Assembly (NCBI RefSeq): GCF_009859475.1
Contig: NZ_CP044549.1
Coordinates: 248,001 to 312,000, forward strand
Direction: 5' to 3'
From: Hydrogenophaga sp. BPS33
GTDB lineage: Bacteria > Pseudomonadota > Gammaproteobacteria > Burkholderiales > Burkholderiaceae_C
Length of the DNA: 64,000 bases
How positions within the stretch are numbered: the first letter of the stretch is position 1; each line of letters starts with the position of its first letter. This document shows positions 1-8,299 of the stretch, in pieces. The notes beneath the pieces were generated by a model. That model had not been told where the DNA came from. It worked only from the letters and a program-made list of their open reading frames with translations, and searched no databases. Position numbers and translations under genes: made by a program.

Positions 1-516
1 GGTGCCAACCGCGAACTGGCGGGGGCGGAGGTGGAGTTGGTGGAGGTGGAGCGGCGTGAAAAACGCCTGAAGACCGCGCTGGCCGAGGTGGCCGACCACT
101 ACGACTTCGTGCTGATCGACTGTCCACCGTCCTTGAGCATGCTGACCCTCAACGGCCTGTGCGCCGCGCACGGCGTGGTCGTGCCCATGCAGTGCGAGTA
201 CTTTGCGCTGGAAGGGCTGACCGACCTGGTCAACACCATCAAGCAGGTGCACGCCAACCTCAACAAGGATCTGGCCATCATCGGCCTGTTGCGCGTCATG
301 TTCGATCCGCGCATCACCCTGCAGCAGCAAGTGAGCGACCAGCTCAAGGCCCACTTCGGCGACAAGGTGTTCAACACCGTGATTCCGCGCAACGTGCGCC
401 TGGCCGAAGCCCCCAGCTATGGCCTGCCCGGTGTGGTGTTCGACCCATCGGCCCGGGGCAGCCAGGCCTTCGTGGCCTTCGCCGAGGAAATGGTCGAACG
501 CATCCAGAAGATGTAG
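1..516 (+). CDS. parA: ParA/Soj chromosome-partitioning ATPase, 5' end outside the window
   Basis: The reading frame is open from the first base, so only the C-terminal 171 residues are present and the true start lies upstream. The visible part holds the Walker B region DFVLIDCPPSLS, followed by the conserved stretch leading to YFALEGLTDLV and the C-terminal RNVRLAEAPSYG typical of ParA/Soj. The family is a deviant-Walker ATPase that binds DNA non-specifically and, stimulated by ParB, separates the replication origin regions. A parS site follows 4 bp after the stop and parB lies 579 bp downstream, which supports the chromosomal Par system. The Walker A motif is not visible. Confidence 0.95.
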   Translation, partial: GANRELAGAEVELVEVERREKRLKTALAEVADHYDFVLIDCPPSLSMLTLNGLCAAHGVVVPMQCEYFALEGLTDLVNTIKQVHANLNKDLAIIGLLRVMFDPRITLQQQVSDQLKAHFGDKVFNTVIPRNVRLAEAPSYGLPGVVFDPSARGSQAFVAFAEEMVERIQKM

Positions 517-519
517 GGC

Positions 520-1068
520 GTGTTTCACGTGAAACCTGAAAACGTCCTCATCCTGCCCGGGTGGCAGAACAGCGGCCCCGAACACTGGCAGAGCCGCTGG
601 GAAGCCACTCACGGTTACCGCCGCGTGGACCAGCACGACTGGATGAGCCCCAAGCGCGGCGACTGGATTGCGCGTCTCGAAGACGTGCTGCTCGGCTGCG
701 ACGGGCCTGCGGTGCTCGTGGCGCACAGCCTGGGCTGCCTGCTCACGGCCGCTTGGGCTTCTCATTCGCAGAACACCGCCCGCGTGAAGGCCGCCCTGTT
801 GGTGGCACCGGGAGACGCGGAGCGCGAAGAGCTGCAACCCCTGCTGCCGAGTTGGTCCCCCATCCCCCTCGGGCGCCTGCCGTTTCCCAGCGTCCTCATG
901 GGCAGCCGCAACGATCCGTACTGCAGCTTCGAGCGCGCACAGACGTTCGCCACCGCCTGGGGTTCGCGCTTCGTGGACCTGGGCGATGCCGGCCACATCA
1001 ACGCCGAGACCGGCCTGGGCGACTGGCCGGCCGGCCACGCGGTGCTGGCCGGGCTCTTTCATCTCTGA
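520..1068 (+). CDS. RBBP9/YdeN-type alpha/beta hydrolase
   Basis: A small serine hydrolase of 182 residues. The N-terminal LPGWQNSGPEHWQ, the nucleophile elbow in LVAHSLGC, an Asp in SRNDPYC and a His in DAGHIN make up the triad expected for the RBBP9/YdeN family. The substrate is not known. It sits between parA and parB, 3 bp after the parA stop, so it is probably co-transcribed with them. The start is uncertain: GTG at 520 gives MFHVKP, while GTG at 529 gives MKPENV. The codons for FHVKP are themselves the parS site, so the 5' end of the gene is constrained by partition-site function. Confidence 0.85.
   Translation: MFHVKPENVLILPGWQNSGPEHWQSRWEATHGYRRVDQHDWMSPKRGDWIARLEDVLLGCDGPAVLVAHSLGCLLTAAWASHSQNTARVKAALLVAPGDAEREELQPLLPSWSPIPLGRLPFPSVLMGSRNDPYCSFERAQTFATAWGSRFVDLGDAGHINAETGLGDWPAGHAVLAGLFHL
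521..536. promoter_or_regulatory. parS: parS centromere-like site
   Basis: TGTTTCACGTGAAACC matches the 16-bp parS consensus TGTTNCACGTGAAACA at every defined position except the last. The core GTTTCACGTGAAAC is a perfect palindrome. ParB nucleates on such sites and spreads to build the partition complex. Its place between parA and parB is typical of origin-proximal par loci. Confidence 0.93.
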
Positions 1069-1095
1069 TCCGAATTTTTGAAAGCAACACGACCC

Positions 1096-2016
1096 ATGGT
1101 CACCAAAAAACCCAAGGGCCTCGGCCGCGGACTCGAAGCCCTGCTGGGCCCCAAGGTGGAAGAAGCCGCCGCCACGCCCGGCGCGGTGGAAGGCGCGCCA
1201 AGCACGCTGGCCGTGAGCGAACTGGTCGCCGGCATGTACCAGCCGCGCACGCGCATGGACGAGGGCGCTCTGTACGAATTGGCCGAGTCCATCAAGGCCC
1301 AGGGTGTGATGCAGCCGATTCTGGTGCGCAAGCTCATCGACGGCGAAAACGCGGGCAAGTACGAAATCATCGCCGGCGAGCGCCGCTTCCGCGCTTCGAA
1401 GCTGGCCGGCCTGGACTCGGTGCCGGTGCTCGTGCGCGATGTGCCCAACGAGTCCGCCGCCGCCATGGCCTTGATCGAGAACATCCAGCGCGAGGATCTC
1501 AATCCCCTGGAAGAGGCGCACGGCCTGCAACGTTTGGTAAAAGAGTTTGGGCTCACTCACGAACAGGCCGCGCAGGCCGTGGGCCGCTCGCGCAGCGCCG
1601 CCAGCAACCTGCTGCGCCTGCTGCAGTTGGCCGAGCCGGTGCAGACCATGTTGATGGCCGGCGACCTTGATATGGGCCACGCCCGTGCCTTGCTCGCGCT
1701 GGACAAGGCCAGCCAGATCACGGCCGGCAACCAGATCTCGGCCAAGAAGATGTCGGTGCGAGAAGCCGAGAGCCTGGTGAAGAAGCTGGGTGCCGAATTC
1801 GCGCTGGCACCGCAAAAGCTCAAGAAGGAAAAGTCGCGCGACACCCGCCGCGTGGAAGAGGAGCTGGCCGATTTGCTGATGGCCGAGGTCGAGGTGCGGG
1901 TGAAGAAGCGCGTGAAGCGCCACGGCCGTGTGGAAGAGATGGGCGAGTTGGCGATCCAGTTCGGCTCGCTGGATGAACTCAACGGGCTGATCGACAAGTT
2001 GCGCGGCGGGCGCTGA
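1096..2016 (+). CDS. parB: ParB/Spo0J chromosome-partitioning protein
   Basis: ParB of 306 residues. It opens with KPKGLGRGLEALLG, the motif that contacts ParA. It then carries the CTP-binding ParB/Srx fold with the GERRFRA box, and the helix-turn-helix region around LTHEQAAQAVGRSRSAASN that reads parS. The C-terminal part, with lysine-rich and acidic stretches, is the dimerisation domain. An upstream in-frame TTG at 1078 exists, but ATG at 1096 places the conserved GLGRGL motif in its usual position. The protein acts on the parS site at 521-536. Confidence 0.95.
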   Translation: MVTKKPKGLGRGLEALLGPKVEEAAATPGAVEGAPSTLAVSELVAGMYQPRTRMDEGALYELAESIKAQGVMQPILVRKLIDGENAGKYEIIAGERRFRASKLAGLDSVPVLVRDVPNESAAAMALIENIQREDLNPLEEAHGLQRLVKEFGLTHEQAAQAVGRSRSAASNLLRLLQLAEPVQTMLMAGDLDMGHARALLALDKASQITAGNQISAKKMSVREAESLVKKLGAEFALAPQKLKKEKSRDTRRVEEELADLLMAEVEVRVKKRVKRHGRVEEMGELAIQFGSLDELNGLIDKLRGGR

Positions 2017-2022
2017 TCAGCC

Positions 2023-3015
2023 TCAATCGCGGTTGCGGCGCTCGTCGCCGCGGTTGTTGTTGTGGTTGCCGCGTCCGCGCTCGTCTTCGAACCGCCGCGG
2101 CCCGGGCGATCCCCGGTCCGGGCCCTGTTGCGGCTGCATGGGCTCCGCGCGCATGGGTGCTTGCCGTTGGGGTGGTGGCTGCTGGCGCTGAAAGTCCGGT
2201 GGTCTGGGCTGCTGCCACTGGGGTGCTTGCCTTGGCTCGGGCGCAGCAGGCCGCTCGGAGGGTCGGGCCCGGCGCTGCTCGGGTTCGAAGGGGCGCATGG
2301 GTGGCTGCACGTCGCGCCGATCGACGCGGGGTTCGGGCCGCTCCATGGGCATGGGCGGGCGCTCGTTGCGCTCGGGCCGGCGCACATCCTCCCGCTGCGG
2401 TGGCCTGCCTTGCATCGGTGGTGCCGGCTGTGGGGCGGGCTGTGGTGCGGGAGCAGCGAGCTGCGCCCGCACGGTTGGGTTGCGGGGTTGGTAGCGGTAG
2501 TGCTCGCCGCGGATGCGGTCCTGCTCCCCGGCCTGCGGGTAGCGGCTTTGCGGGTATCCGCGCTGGTAGTCCGGCAGGGGCGCCGGGGCGGGCGCCTTGG
2601 CGCGGTCCCAGCGGTTCCAGCCGTCGCGGCGTTGCGACCAGTCGTGCCCCCAGTGCTCGCCCCAACGCGGTGGCGCGTCGGCCCGCCAGCGCGTGAAATA
2701 CAGGGGGGGATGGCGGTAGTAGCGCACCGGCACGCGCAGCAGGTAGACCGGCACATAGAGCGGCGCCATGATCTGCCACGGCCCGTTGTACCAACTGCTG
2801 TAGTACCAGGTGTCGTCCCAGAAGACCCAGTACAAGCCGTCGTAGAAGAAGACGTTGCCCGGCGCGTCGGGCGCGTAGTAGACCGGGTAGCCCGGCACGC
2901 GCTGCAGTTGGGGGTACACCGGCAGCTGGATGCCGATGTTGACGAAAACCTGGGCCTGCGCGGCGGGAGGGGCCTGCAGCATCAGGAGGGGAAGGGCAAG
3001 GAGCAGGTGGCGCAT
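2023..3015 (-). CDS. Secreted aromatic- and proline-rich protein of unknown function
   Basis: 330 residues, beginning with a clear signal peptide (MRHLLLALPLLMLQAPPAAQAQ). Residues 25-110 are rich in Tyr, Trp and Pro (YDGLYWVFWDDTWYYSSW). The remaining two-thirds are low-complexity Pro/Arg/Gln/Glu, with many PQ, RP and ER repeats. Exported proteins with this aromatic head and proline-rich basic tail are common in Burkholderiales, but I know of no assigned function. It is likely periplasmic or outer-membrane associated. It converges on parB with only 6 bp between the stop codons. The strongly skewed composition makes overlapping frames long and misleading. Confidence 0.7.
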   Translation of the reverse strand: MRHLLLALPLLMLQAPPAAQAQVFVNIGIQLPVYPQLQRVPGYPVYYAPDAPGNVFFYDGLYWVFWDDTWYYSSWYNGPWQIMAPLYVPVYLLRVPVRYYRHPPLYFTRWRADAPPRWGEHWGHDWSQRRDGWNRWDRAKAPAPAPLPDYQRGYPQSRYPQAGEQDRIRGEHYRYQPRNPTVRAQLAAPAPQPAPQPAPPMQGRPPQREDVRRPERNERPPMPMERPEPRVDRRDVQPPMRPFEPEQRRARPSERPAAPEPRQAPQWQQPRPPDFQRQQPPPQRQAPMRAEPMQPQQGPDRGSPGPRRFEDERGRGNHNNNRGDERRNRD

Positions 3016-3022
3016 GGCGGCC

Positions 3023-4447
3023 TCAGAGTGCGAAGATCTTCCCCGGGTTCAGGATGTTGTCCGGATCGAGTGCTCGCTTGATGGTGCGCATCATGTCCAC
3101 CGCGCCGGTGCCGGCCTCGGTCACCAGAAAGCCCATCTTGTGCAGTCCCACGCCGTGTTCGCCGGTGCAGGTGCCTTCCAGGCGCAGGGCGCGCGCCACC
3201 AGCTTGTGGTTCAGCTCTTCGGCAAGGGTGTGTTCTTCCCGTTTGCTGGGGTCGATCAGATAGCCGAAGTGGAAGTTGCCGTCGCCCACGTGGCCGACGA
3301 GAAAGTAGGGCAAGCCCGACGCATCCGCCTCGGCCACCGAGTCGAGCAGGCAGTCGGCCAGGCGCGAGATCGGCACGCAGGTGTCGGTGGAGATCGCGCG
3401 GCAGCCCGGCTTGCTCTGGATGGCGGCGAAGTAGGCGTTGTGCCGCGCGGTCCACAGGCGCGTGCGTTCCTCGGGGGTGTCGGCCCATTCGAAGGCGTTG
3501 CCGCCGAAGTCGTTGGCGATCTCCTGCACGGTCTCGGCCTGTTCCTTCACGCTGGCGGGTGAGCCGTGGAATTCCATCAGCAGCATGTGTTCTTCGCGCA
3601 GGCCCAGCTTGCTGTGCGCGTTGACCATGCGCACGCTGTGGCGGTCGACCAGTTCGCAGCGCGCGATCGGCACACCGAGCTGGATCACCTGGATCACGGT
3701 GCGCACGGCGGCCTCGATCGTCGGGAACGAGCAGGTCGCCGCCGAAATGGCCTCGGGCAGGGGGTAGAGCTTGAGCGTGACCTCGGTGATCACCCCCAGC
3801 GTGCCTTCGCTGCCCACCATCAAGCGCGTGAGGTCGTAGCCCGCGCTGCTTTTCTTCGCGCGCGAGCCGGTGCGGATGACCTCGCCCTGCGCGGTGACCA
3901 CTTCGAGCGCCAGCACGTTCTCGCGCATGGTGCCGTAGCGCACGGCGTTCGTGCCACTGGCGCGCGTGGCGCACATGCCGCCGATGGAGGCGTCCGCGCC
4001 CGGGTCGATCGGGAAGAACAGGCCTTCGCTTTTCACCGCCTCGTTGACCGCCTTGCGCGTCATGCCGGGCTGCACCGTCACGGTGAGGTCTTCGGCGTTG
4101 ATGGACAGCACCTGGCCCATGCGGCTCACGTCGATGCTGATGCCGCCCTGCACCGCGAGCAGGTGGCCTTCGAGCGACGAGCCCACGCCGAAGGGAATGA
4201 CCGGCACGCGGTGCTGGGCGGCGAGTTTCACCGCATCGGCCACGTCCTGGGTGCTCTCGGCGAACACCACCGCCGCCGGCGGCGGTACTTCGTAGATGGA
4301 TTCGTCGCGGCCGTGCTGTTCGCGCACCACCATCGCCGTGGAGCATTGCGCGCCGAACCGGTGCTGCAGCGCGGTCAGAAATTCGGCCGGGACAGGGCGT
4401 TGATGGACCTCGGGCGCCAGGTGGCTGTGGGCGGTGGGTGCGTTCAT
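3023..4447 (-). CDS. FAD-binding D-lactate dehydrogenase / glycolate oxidase GlcD family
   Basis: 474 residues with the full architecture of the family. An N-terminal PCMH-type FAD-binding domain holds PVIPFGVGSSLEGH and the PGADASIGGM motif, and MVGSEGTLGVIT lies near the domain end. The C-terminal FAD-oxidase domain contains GHVGDGNFH and CTGEHGVG and ends NPGKIFAL. The family oxidises D-2-hydroxy acids (D-lactate, glycolate, D-2-hydroxyglutarate) and passes electrons to cytochrome c or quinone. The sequence most resembles the single-subunit D-lactate dehydrogenase (cytochrome) branch, but the substrate cannot be fixed from sequence. No GlcE or GlcF partner is adjacent. Confidence 0.88.
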   Translation of the reverse strand: MNAPTAHSHLAPEVHQRPVPAEFLTALQHRFGAQCSTAMVVREQHGRDESIYEVPPPAAVVFAESTQDVADAVKLAAQHRVPVIPFGVGSSLEGHLLAVQGGISIDVSRMGQVLSINAEDLTVTVQPGMTRKAVNEAVKSEGLFFPIDPGADASIGGMCATRASGTNAVRYGTMRENVLALEVVTAQGEVIRTGSRAKKSSAGYDLTRLMVGSEGTLGVITEVTLKLYPLPEAISAATCSFPTIEAAVRTVIQVIQLGVPIARCELVDRHSVRMVNAHSKLGLREEHMLLMEFHGSPASVKEQAETVQEIANDFGGNAFEWADTPEERTRLWTARHNAYFAAIQSKPGCRAISTDTCVPISRLADCLLDSVAEADASGLPYFLVGHVGDGNFHFGYLIDPSKREEHTLAEELNHKLVARALRLEGTCTGEHGVGLHKMGFLVTEAGTGAVDMMRTIKRALDPDNILNPGKIFAL

Positions 4448-4535
4448 GGGCGTGTCTCCGGTCGCGGCAGGCTGTGGGGAAATCCGCCGGCCAGTTTACG
4501 CCGGGGGCCCTGCCGCGGCCATCCCATCGACCCGA

Positions 4536-4763
4536 TCAGCGCCGCGGGGTGTTGACGATCACATCGCGCGACAAGGCCACGGGCTGGGAAGCGTCCGCCA
4601 GCCGTGCCGGGGTGAACGACTTGATCGCCTGCCGCGTTGGCGGGGCCACCTGCACATGGGCGATGCCGGCCAGTCCCAGCGCGCACGCGGCCATCAACTT
4701 CACGCTGCGCCGCTCGAAGTCGGAGATGGACAAAGGGGACTTGAGGCGGAATCGGGACGGCAT
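4536..4763 (-). CDS. Small hypothetical protein with one hydrophobic segment
   Basis: 75 residues. I do not recognise a family. A basic N-terminus (MPSRFRLKSPL) precedes a hydrophobic segment, LMAACALGLAGIAHVQVAPP, at about residues 23-42, consistent with a single membrane anchor or an uncleaved signal. In favour of a real gene is a good ribosome-binding site (AGGAGA) 7 bases before the ATG. It lies alone between the GlcD-like gene and the cobalamin adenosyltransferase. Function unknown. Confidence 0.45.
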   Translation of the reverse strand: MPSRFRLKSPLSISDFERRSVKLMAACALGLAGIAHVQVAPPTRQAIKSFTPARLADASQPVALSRDVIVNTPRR

Positions 4764-4988
4764 CGGTGGATCTCCTGCGCTATCGGAATGAAAGACGAGC
4801 CCGCATTACCGCCCGGTTCGCGCACGCAGGCCAGCGCTTTTGCCAGCCGTTGCGCTCTTCAAAAGACCTTTGCCTCAGACACATTTCCCTGCATGTCGTT
4901 ACGGGCGCGGGCGGTCGAGGACAATCGGTGCCGCTCGACCTCTTTTGTTCCATTCCATTCATTTCAGAGCGCCAGAAGGAGACAGACC

Positions 4989-5555
4989 ATGGGCAACCGA
5001 CTCACCCAGATCGCCACCCGCACCGGCGACGCCGGCACCACCGGCCTGGGCGACAACACCCGCGTCTCCAAGGACAGCCTGCGCGTGCACGCCATGGGCG
5101 ATGTGGACGAACTCAACTCGCACATCGGCCTGCTGCTGTGCGAGGACATTCCCGATGGCGTGCGCCAGCTGCTGGTGGAGATCCAGCACCAGTTGTTCAA
5201 CCTCGGCGGAGAGCTCTCCATCCCCGGTTTCGAACTGCTCAAGCCCGAGGCCGTGCTCGCACTCGATCAGGCGCTGGCCACCCACAACGAAACCTTGCCG
5301 CGCCTGCAGGAGTTCATCCTGCCCGCCGGCAACCGCGCCGCCAGCCAGGCGCATGTGTGCCGCACCGTGGCGCGCCGCGCCGAGCGCGCCGTGGTCGCGC
5401 TGGACAAGGCGGAAACTCTGAAAGAGACGCCGCGCCAATACCTCAACCGCCTGAGCGATCTCATGTTCGTGCTCGCGCGCGTGCTCAACCGCATGAACGG
5501 TGGCGACGACGTGTACTGGAAGAGCGAGCGCCTGGCCAAGGCGGACGCATCATGA
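4989..5555 (+). CDS. Cob(I)alamin adenosyltransferase, PduO type
   Basis: 188 residues. The N-terminal TRTGDAGTTGLGDNTRVSKD is the ATP-binding signature of PduO-type ATP:cob(I)alamin adenosyltransferases, and the C-terminal RLSDLMFVLARVLNR is the other hallmark. The enzyme transfers the 5'-deoxyadenosyl group from ATP to cob(I)alamin, making adenosylcobalamin. ATG at 4989 is chosen because an AGAAGGAGA ribosome-binding site precedes it and because the family starts with this sequence. Upstream in-frame codons would add an unrelated tail. The stop overlaps the next gene by 4 bp (ATGA), so the two are translationally coupled. Confidence 0.95.
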   Translation: MGNRLTQIATRTGDAGTTGLGDNTRVSKDSLRVHAMGDVDELNSHIGLLLCEDIPDGVRQLLVEIQHQLFNLGGELSIPGFELLKPEAVLALDQALATHNETLPRLQEFILPAGNRAASQAHVCRTVARRAERAVVALDKAETLKETPRQYLNRLSDLMFVLARVLNRMNGGDDVYWKSERLAKADAS

Positions 5556-5926
5556 GGCGGACCGGGCTGGCGTGGCTGCTCGTGTCCGCCACCGTGGTGG
5601 CCGCGCCAGCCTTTGCGCAGGGCAAGAACAAGAAGGCAGAGAAGACCGACAAGAACGAGAAGGGCGGCGAGGTGACGCTGGTGTGCGAGGCGGCGTACCA
5701 GCCCGCGCGCACCACCTGGACGCGCACGGTCCACATCGGCTACGACAAGAAGCGCGTGACCAGCGTGAAGATCGACGGCGTGCCGGTGTTCACCTTCTCG
5801 GTCGACGGCACCGTCATCCGCACCGCCATCGACAACGAACGCATCCAGATCGATACCGCGGCACAAAGCTGGTCCAGCGACTTTCGCGGGCAGGCGACGG
5901 CGCAGGGGCGTTGCGAGCGCAGTTGA
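5552..5926 (+). CDS. Small secreted/periplasmic hypothetical protein
   Basis: 124 residues with a signal peptide (LAWLLVSATVVAAPAFAQG, cleavage near residue 23). A short Lys/Glu/Asp-rich linker (KNKKAEKTDKNEKGG) follows, then a compact domain of about 85 residues rich in beta strands (TRTVHIGYDKKRVTSVKIDG, FTFSVDGTVIRTAI). Two Cys residues (about 50 and 121) could form a disulphide. I do not recognise a named family. It overlaps the adenosyltransferase stop by 4 bp, and this is the only functional hint. Confidence 0.75.
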   Translation: MRRTGLAWLLVSATVVAAPAFAQGKNKKAEKTDKNEKGGEVTLVCEAAYQPARTTWTRTVHIGYDKKRVTSVKIDGVPVFTFSVDGTVIRTAIDNERIQIDTAAQSWSSDFRGQATAQGRCERS

Positions 5927-8215
5927 TCACGCGCCCGAACGGTGCCGCAGCAGGCGCAGCCCGTTGAACACCACCAGCAGGCTGCCGCCCATGTCGGCGA
6001 ACACGGCCATCCACAGCGTGGCCTGACCCATCACCGCCAGGGTGAGGAACACCACCTTGATGCCGAGTGCGAGCGCGATGTTCTGCCACAGCACGCTGCG
6101 CGTGGCGCGCGAGAGGCGGATGAACTCGGCCAGCTTGCGCGGGTCGTCGTCCATCAGCGCAATGTCGGCGGTTTCGATCGCGGTGTCGGTGCCCGCCGCG
6201 CCCATGGCGAAGCCGATGTGGGCCTTGGCCAGCGCGGGCGCATCGTTGATGCCGTCGCCCACCATGCCCACCACCGCGCCGTTGGCCGCGAGCGCTTCAA
6301 TGGCCTTGAGCTTGTCCTGCGGCAGCAGCTCGCTGCGCACGTCCTCGATGCCCACCTGTTGCGCGATCGCTTCGGCCGTGTGGCGGTTGTCGCCCGTCAG
6401 CATGATGGGTTGAACGCCCAGCGCCTTGAGTTGCCGCACGGCCTGTGCGCTTTCGGGCCGCACCTGGTCGGCGATGGCGAAGATGCCGATGGCCTGCTCG
6501 CCACGCACCAGCACCACCGCCGTCTTGCCTTGCACTTCCAGCGCATCGAGCTGCGCTTCGAGTGCGGGTGTGCACGCACCCGACTCCTCCAGCAGACGGT
6601 GGTTGCCGAGGCGGTAGCGCTCACCCGCCATGAAGCCCTCGATGCCGCGCCCTTGCAGCGCCGTGAAACCGCTGACGTCCAGCGCCGATGCCGCTGCCGC
6701 TGCCGCGCCGCGCGCTGTGATGGCCTTGGACACGGGGTGATCGCTGCGGCCCGCGAGCGCCAGGGCGCGCGCGAGCATGTCGCGCTCATCGCCTTGCAAG
6801 GTCAGCACGTCCGTGACCACCGGCTTGCCCTGGGTGAGCGTGCCGGTCTTGTCCAAGGCGATGGCCTTGAGGCGATGGCCTTGCTCCAGGTACAAACCGC
6901 CTTTGATCAGGATGCCGCGCTGCGCCGCCGCGGTCAGGCCCGAGACCACCGAGATCGGCGTGGACAACACCAGCGCGCAGGGGCAGGCGATGACCAGCAG
7001 CACCAGCGCGCGGTACACCCAGGTCATCCAGTCCGCGCCCATCAGCAACGGTGGGAGCACCGCCATGGCGATGGCCACCGCGAACACGACCGGTGTGTAA
7101 ATGCGCGCGAAGGTATCGACAAAACGCTGCGTGGGCGCGCGCGTGGCCTGGGCTTCCTGCACGGCGCGGATGATGCGCGCCAACGTAGAGTCGTTGGCCA
7201 GCGCGCTGCTGCGGTACAGCAGTTCGCCGTTCTGGTTGATGGTGCCGGCAAAGAGTTTGTCGCCCACGGCCTTGTCGACCGGCACGCTCTCGCCGGTGAT
7301 GGCCGCCTGGTCCACGGCGGACGTGCCAGACTCGACCGTGCCGTCGAGCGCGATGCGCTCGCCCGGGCGCACGCGCACCAGGGCGCCCAGGGCCACGGAC
7401 TTCGCCGGCATGCTGTGCCACGTGTCGCCTTGCTGCACGGTGGCAGTTTCGGGCGCCATCGACATCAGGCCTTCCACCGCGCGCCGGGCGCGGTCGAGCG
7501 ACTTGTCCTCGATCATCTCGGCGATGGCGAACAGCACCATCACCATGGCTGCCTCGGGCCACTGGCCGAGGATGCCCGCGCCGGTCACGGCCACGGTCAT
7601 CAGGGCGTTGATGTTGAGGTTGAAATGGCGCAGCGCGGTCAGGCCCTTGCGGTAGGTGTCCACGCCGGCCAGGGCGATGGCGGCGAGTGCCAGCGCCACG
7701 GTCGGCCAGGCGGAGTCGCCCAGCGACAGCGCCACCACTTCGGCGCCCAGTGCCAGCGCACCGCCCAGGGCTAGGCGCCAAGTCGGTACTTCGGCGGCGT
7801 GGCTGGCGGCGTGGTCGTCGTTGTCGTCACCGTGATCGTGATCGTGATCGCCGTGGTCTTCGTGCGTCACGGCCGATGCCGCTGGAGAGGCACGCGCCGC
7901 GGGCGCCGACCCCACGGCCTTGATGCCGATCGCGCCCAGGCCTTTGCCATGGGCTGGCGCTGCACCACCACCCAGGCGGACCTCGAAGCCCGAGCGCTCG
8001 GCCGCCGCGATCAGCTCGGGCTCGGGCACCGCGTCGTGCTGCACGCGCACCGAACGCCGGATGAAGTCGGGCGACACGTCGCGCACGCCGCCCAGGCGGC
8101 GCAATTCCTTTTCCACTGCGTTGAATTCCGCCGCACAGCACATGCTGGGCACGTGCAACCAGGTGGAGCCGGCCGGGGTGGAGGAAGCGAGGGCAGGGTT
8201 TTGTTGGGAGTCCAT
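5927..8215 (-). CDS. Heavy-metal P1B-type ATPase (Zn/Cd/Pb exporter)
   Basis: 762 residues from ATG 8215. An N-terminal HMA-like domain carries MCCAAE (residues 25-30), a CCxxE variant of the usual CxxC metal site. A His/Asp-rich loop follows (118-139, HEDHGDHDHDHGDD). The membrane core contains the CPC motif (VIACPCALVL), and the cytoplasmic domain has the phosphorylated Asp in DKTGTLT and MVGDGINDAPAL. This pattern fits the ZntA/CadA/PbrA group, which exports Zn2+, Cd2+ or Pb2+. An ATG at 8224 is also in frame but overlaps the -10 box of a MerR-type promoter, so 8215 is preferred. No MerR regulator gene lies nearby. Confidence 0.93.
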   Translation of the reverse strand: MDSQQNPALASSTPAGSTWLHVPSMCCAAEFNAVEKELRRLGGVRDVSPDFIRRSVRVQHDAVPEPELIAAAERSGFEVRLGGGAAPAHGKGLGAIGIKAVGSAPAARASPAASAVTHEDHGDHDHDHGDDNDDHAASHAAEVPTWRLALGGALALGAEVVALSLGDSAWPTVALALAAIALAGVDTYRKGLTALRHFNLNINALMTVAVTGAGILGQWPEAAMVMVLFAIAEMIEDKSLDRARRAVEGLMSMAPETATVQQGDTWHSMPAKSVALGALVRVRPGERIALDGTVESGTSAVDQAAITGESVPVDKAVGDKLFAGTINQNGELLYRSSALANDSTLARIIRAVQEAQATRAPTQRFVDTFARIYTPVVFAVAIAMAVLPPLLMGADWMTWVYRALVLLVIACPCALVLSTPISVVSGLTAAAQRGILIKGGLYLEQGHRLKAIALDKTGTLTQGKPVVTDVLTLQGDERDMLARALALAGRSDHPVSKAITARGAAAAAASALDVSGFTALQGRGIEGFMAGERYRLGNHRLLEESGACTPALEAQLDALEVQGKTAVVLVRGEQAIGIFAIADQVRPESAQAVRQLKALGVQPIMLTGDNRHTAEAIAQQVGIEDVRSELLPQDKLKAIEALAANGAVVGMVGDGINDAPALAKAHIGFAMGAAGTDTAIETADIALMDDDPRKLAEFIRLSRATRSVLWQNIALALGIKVVFLTLAVMGQATLWMAVFADMGGSLLVVFNGLRLLRHRSGA

Positions 8216-8222
8216 GGTCCGC

Positions 8223-8253
8223 ATTACAGACCCTGAAGCAGCTACAAGGTCAA
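8223..8253 (-). promoter_or_regulatory. MerR-family (ZntR/CadR/PbrR-like) promoter and operator
   Basis: Read on the minus strand: -35 TTGACC (8253-8248), a 19-bp spacer, and -10 TGTAAT (8228-8223). The spacer holds a 9-3-9 dyad, ACCTTGTAG/CTG/CTTCAGGGT (8250-8230), with 7 of 9 arm positions complementary. The overlong 19-bp spacer with a central dyad is the hallmark of promoters untwisted by MerR-family activators. The arm sequence resembles known ZntR/CadR operators. Transcription should start close to the ATG at 8215. Confidence 0.85.
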
Positions 8254-8299
8254 GCCGCCGCGCCTCAAGGCCCTGCCGGCGGGTGCGGCTTTCTCCGGC

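Noticed and set aside
2023..3015. Long overlapping plus-strand frames over the proline-rich secreted protein
   Set aside because: They come from the repetitive GC composition; only the minus-strand frame has a signal peptide.
4434..4988. The long upstream extension of the cobalamin adenosyltransferase frame
   Set aside because: The family begins at ATG 4989, where a strong ribosome-binding site is present; the extension is unrelated in composition.
5942..7774. A 610-residue plus-strand frame opposite the metal ATPase
   Set aside because: The composition is His/Arg/Gln-rich with no motif; the opposite strand has CPC and DKTGT.
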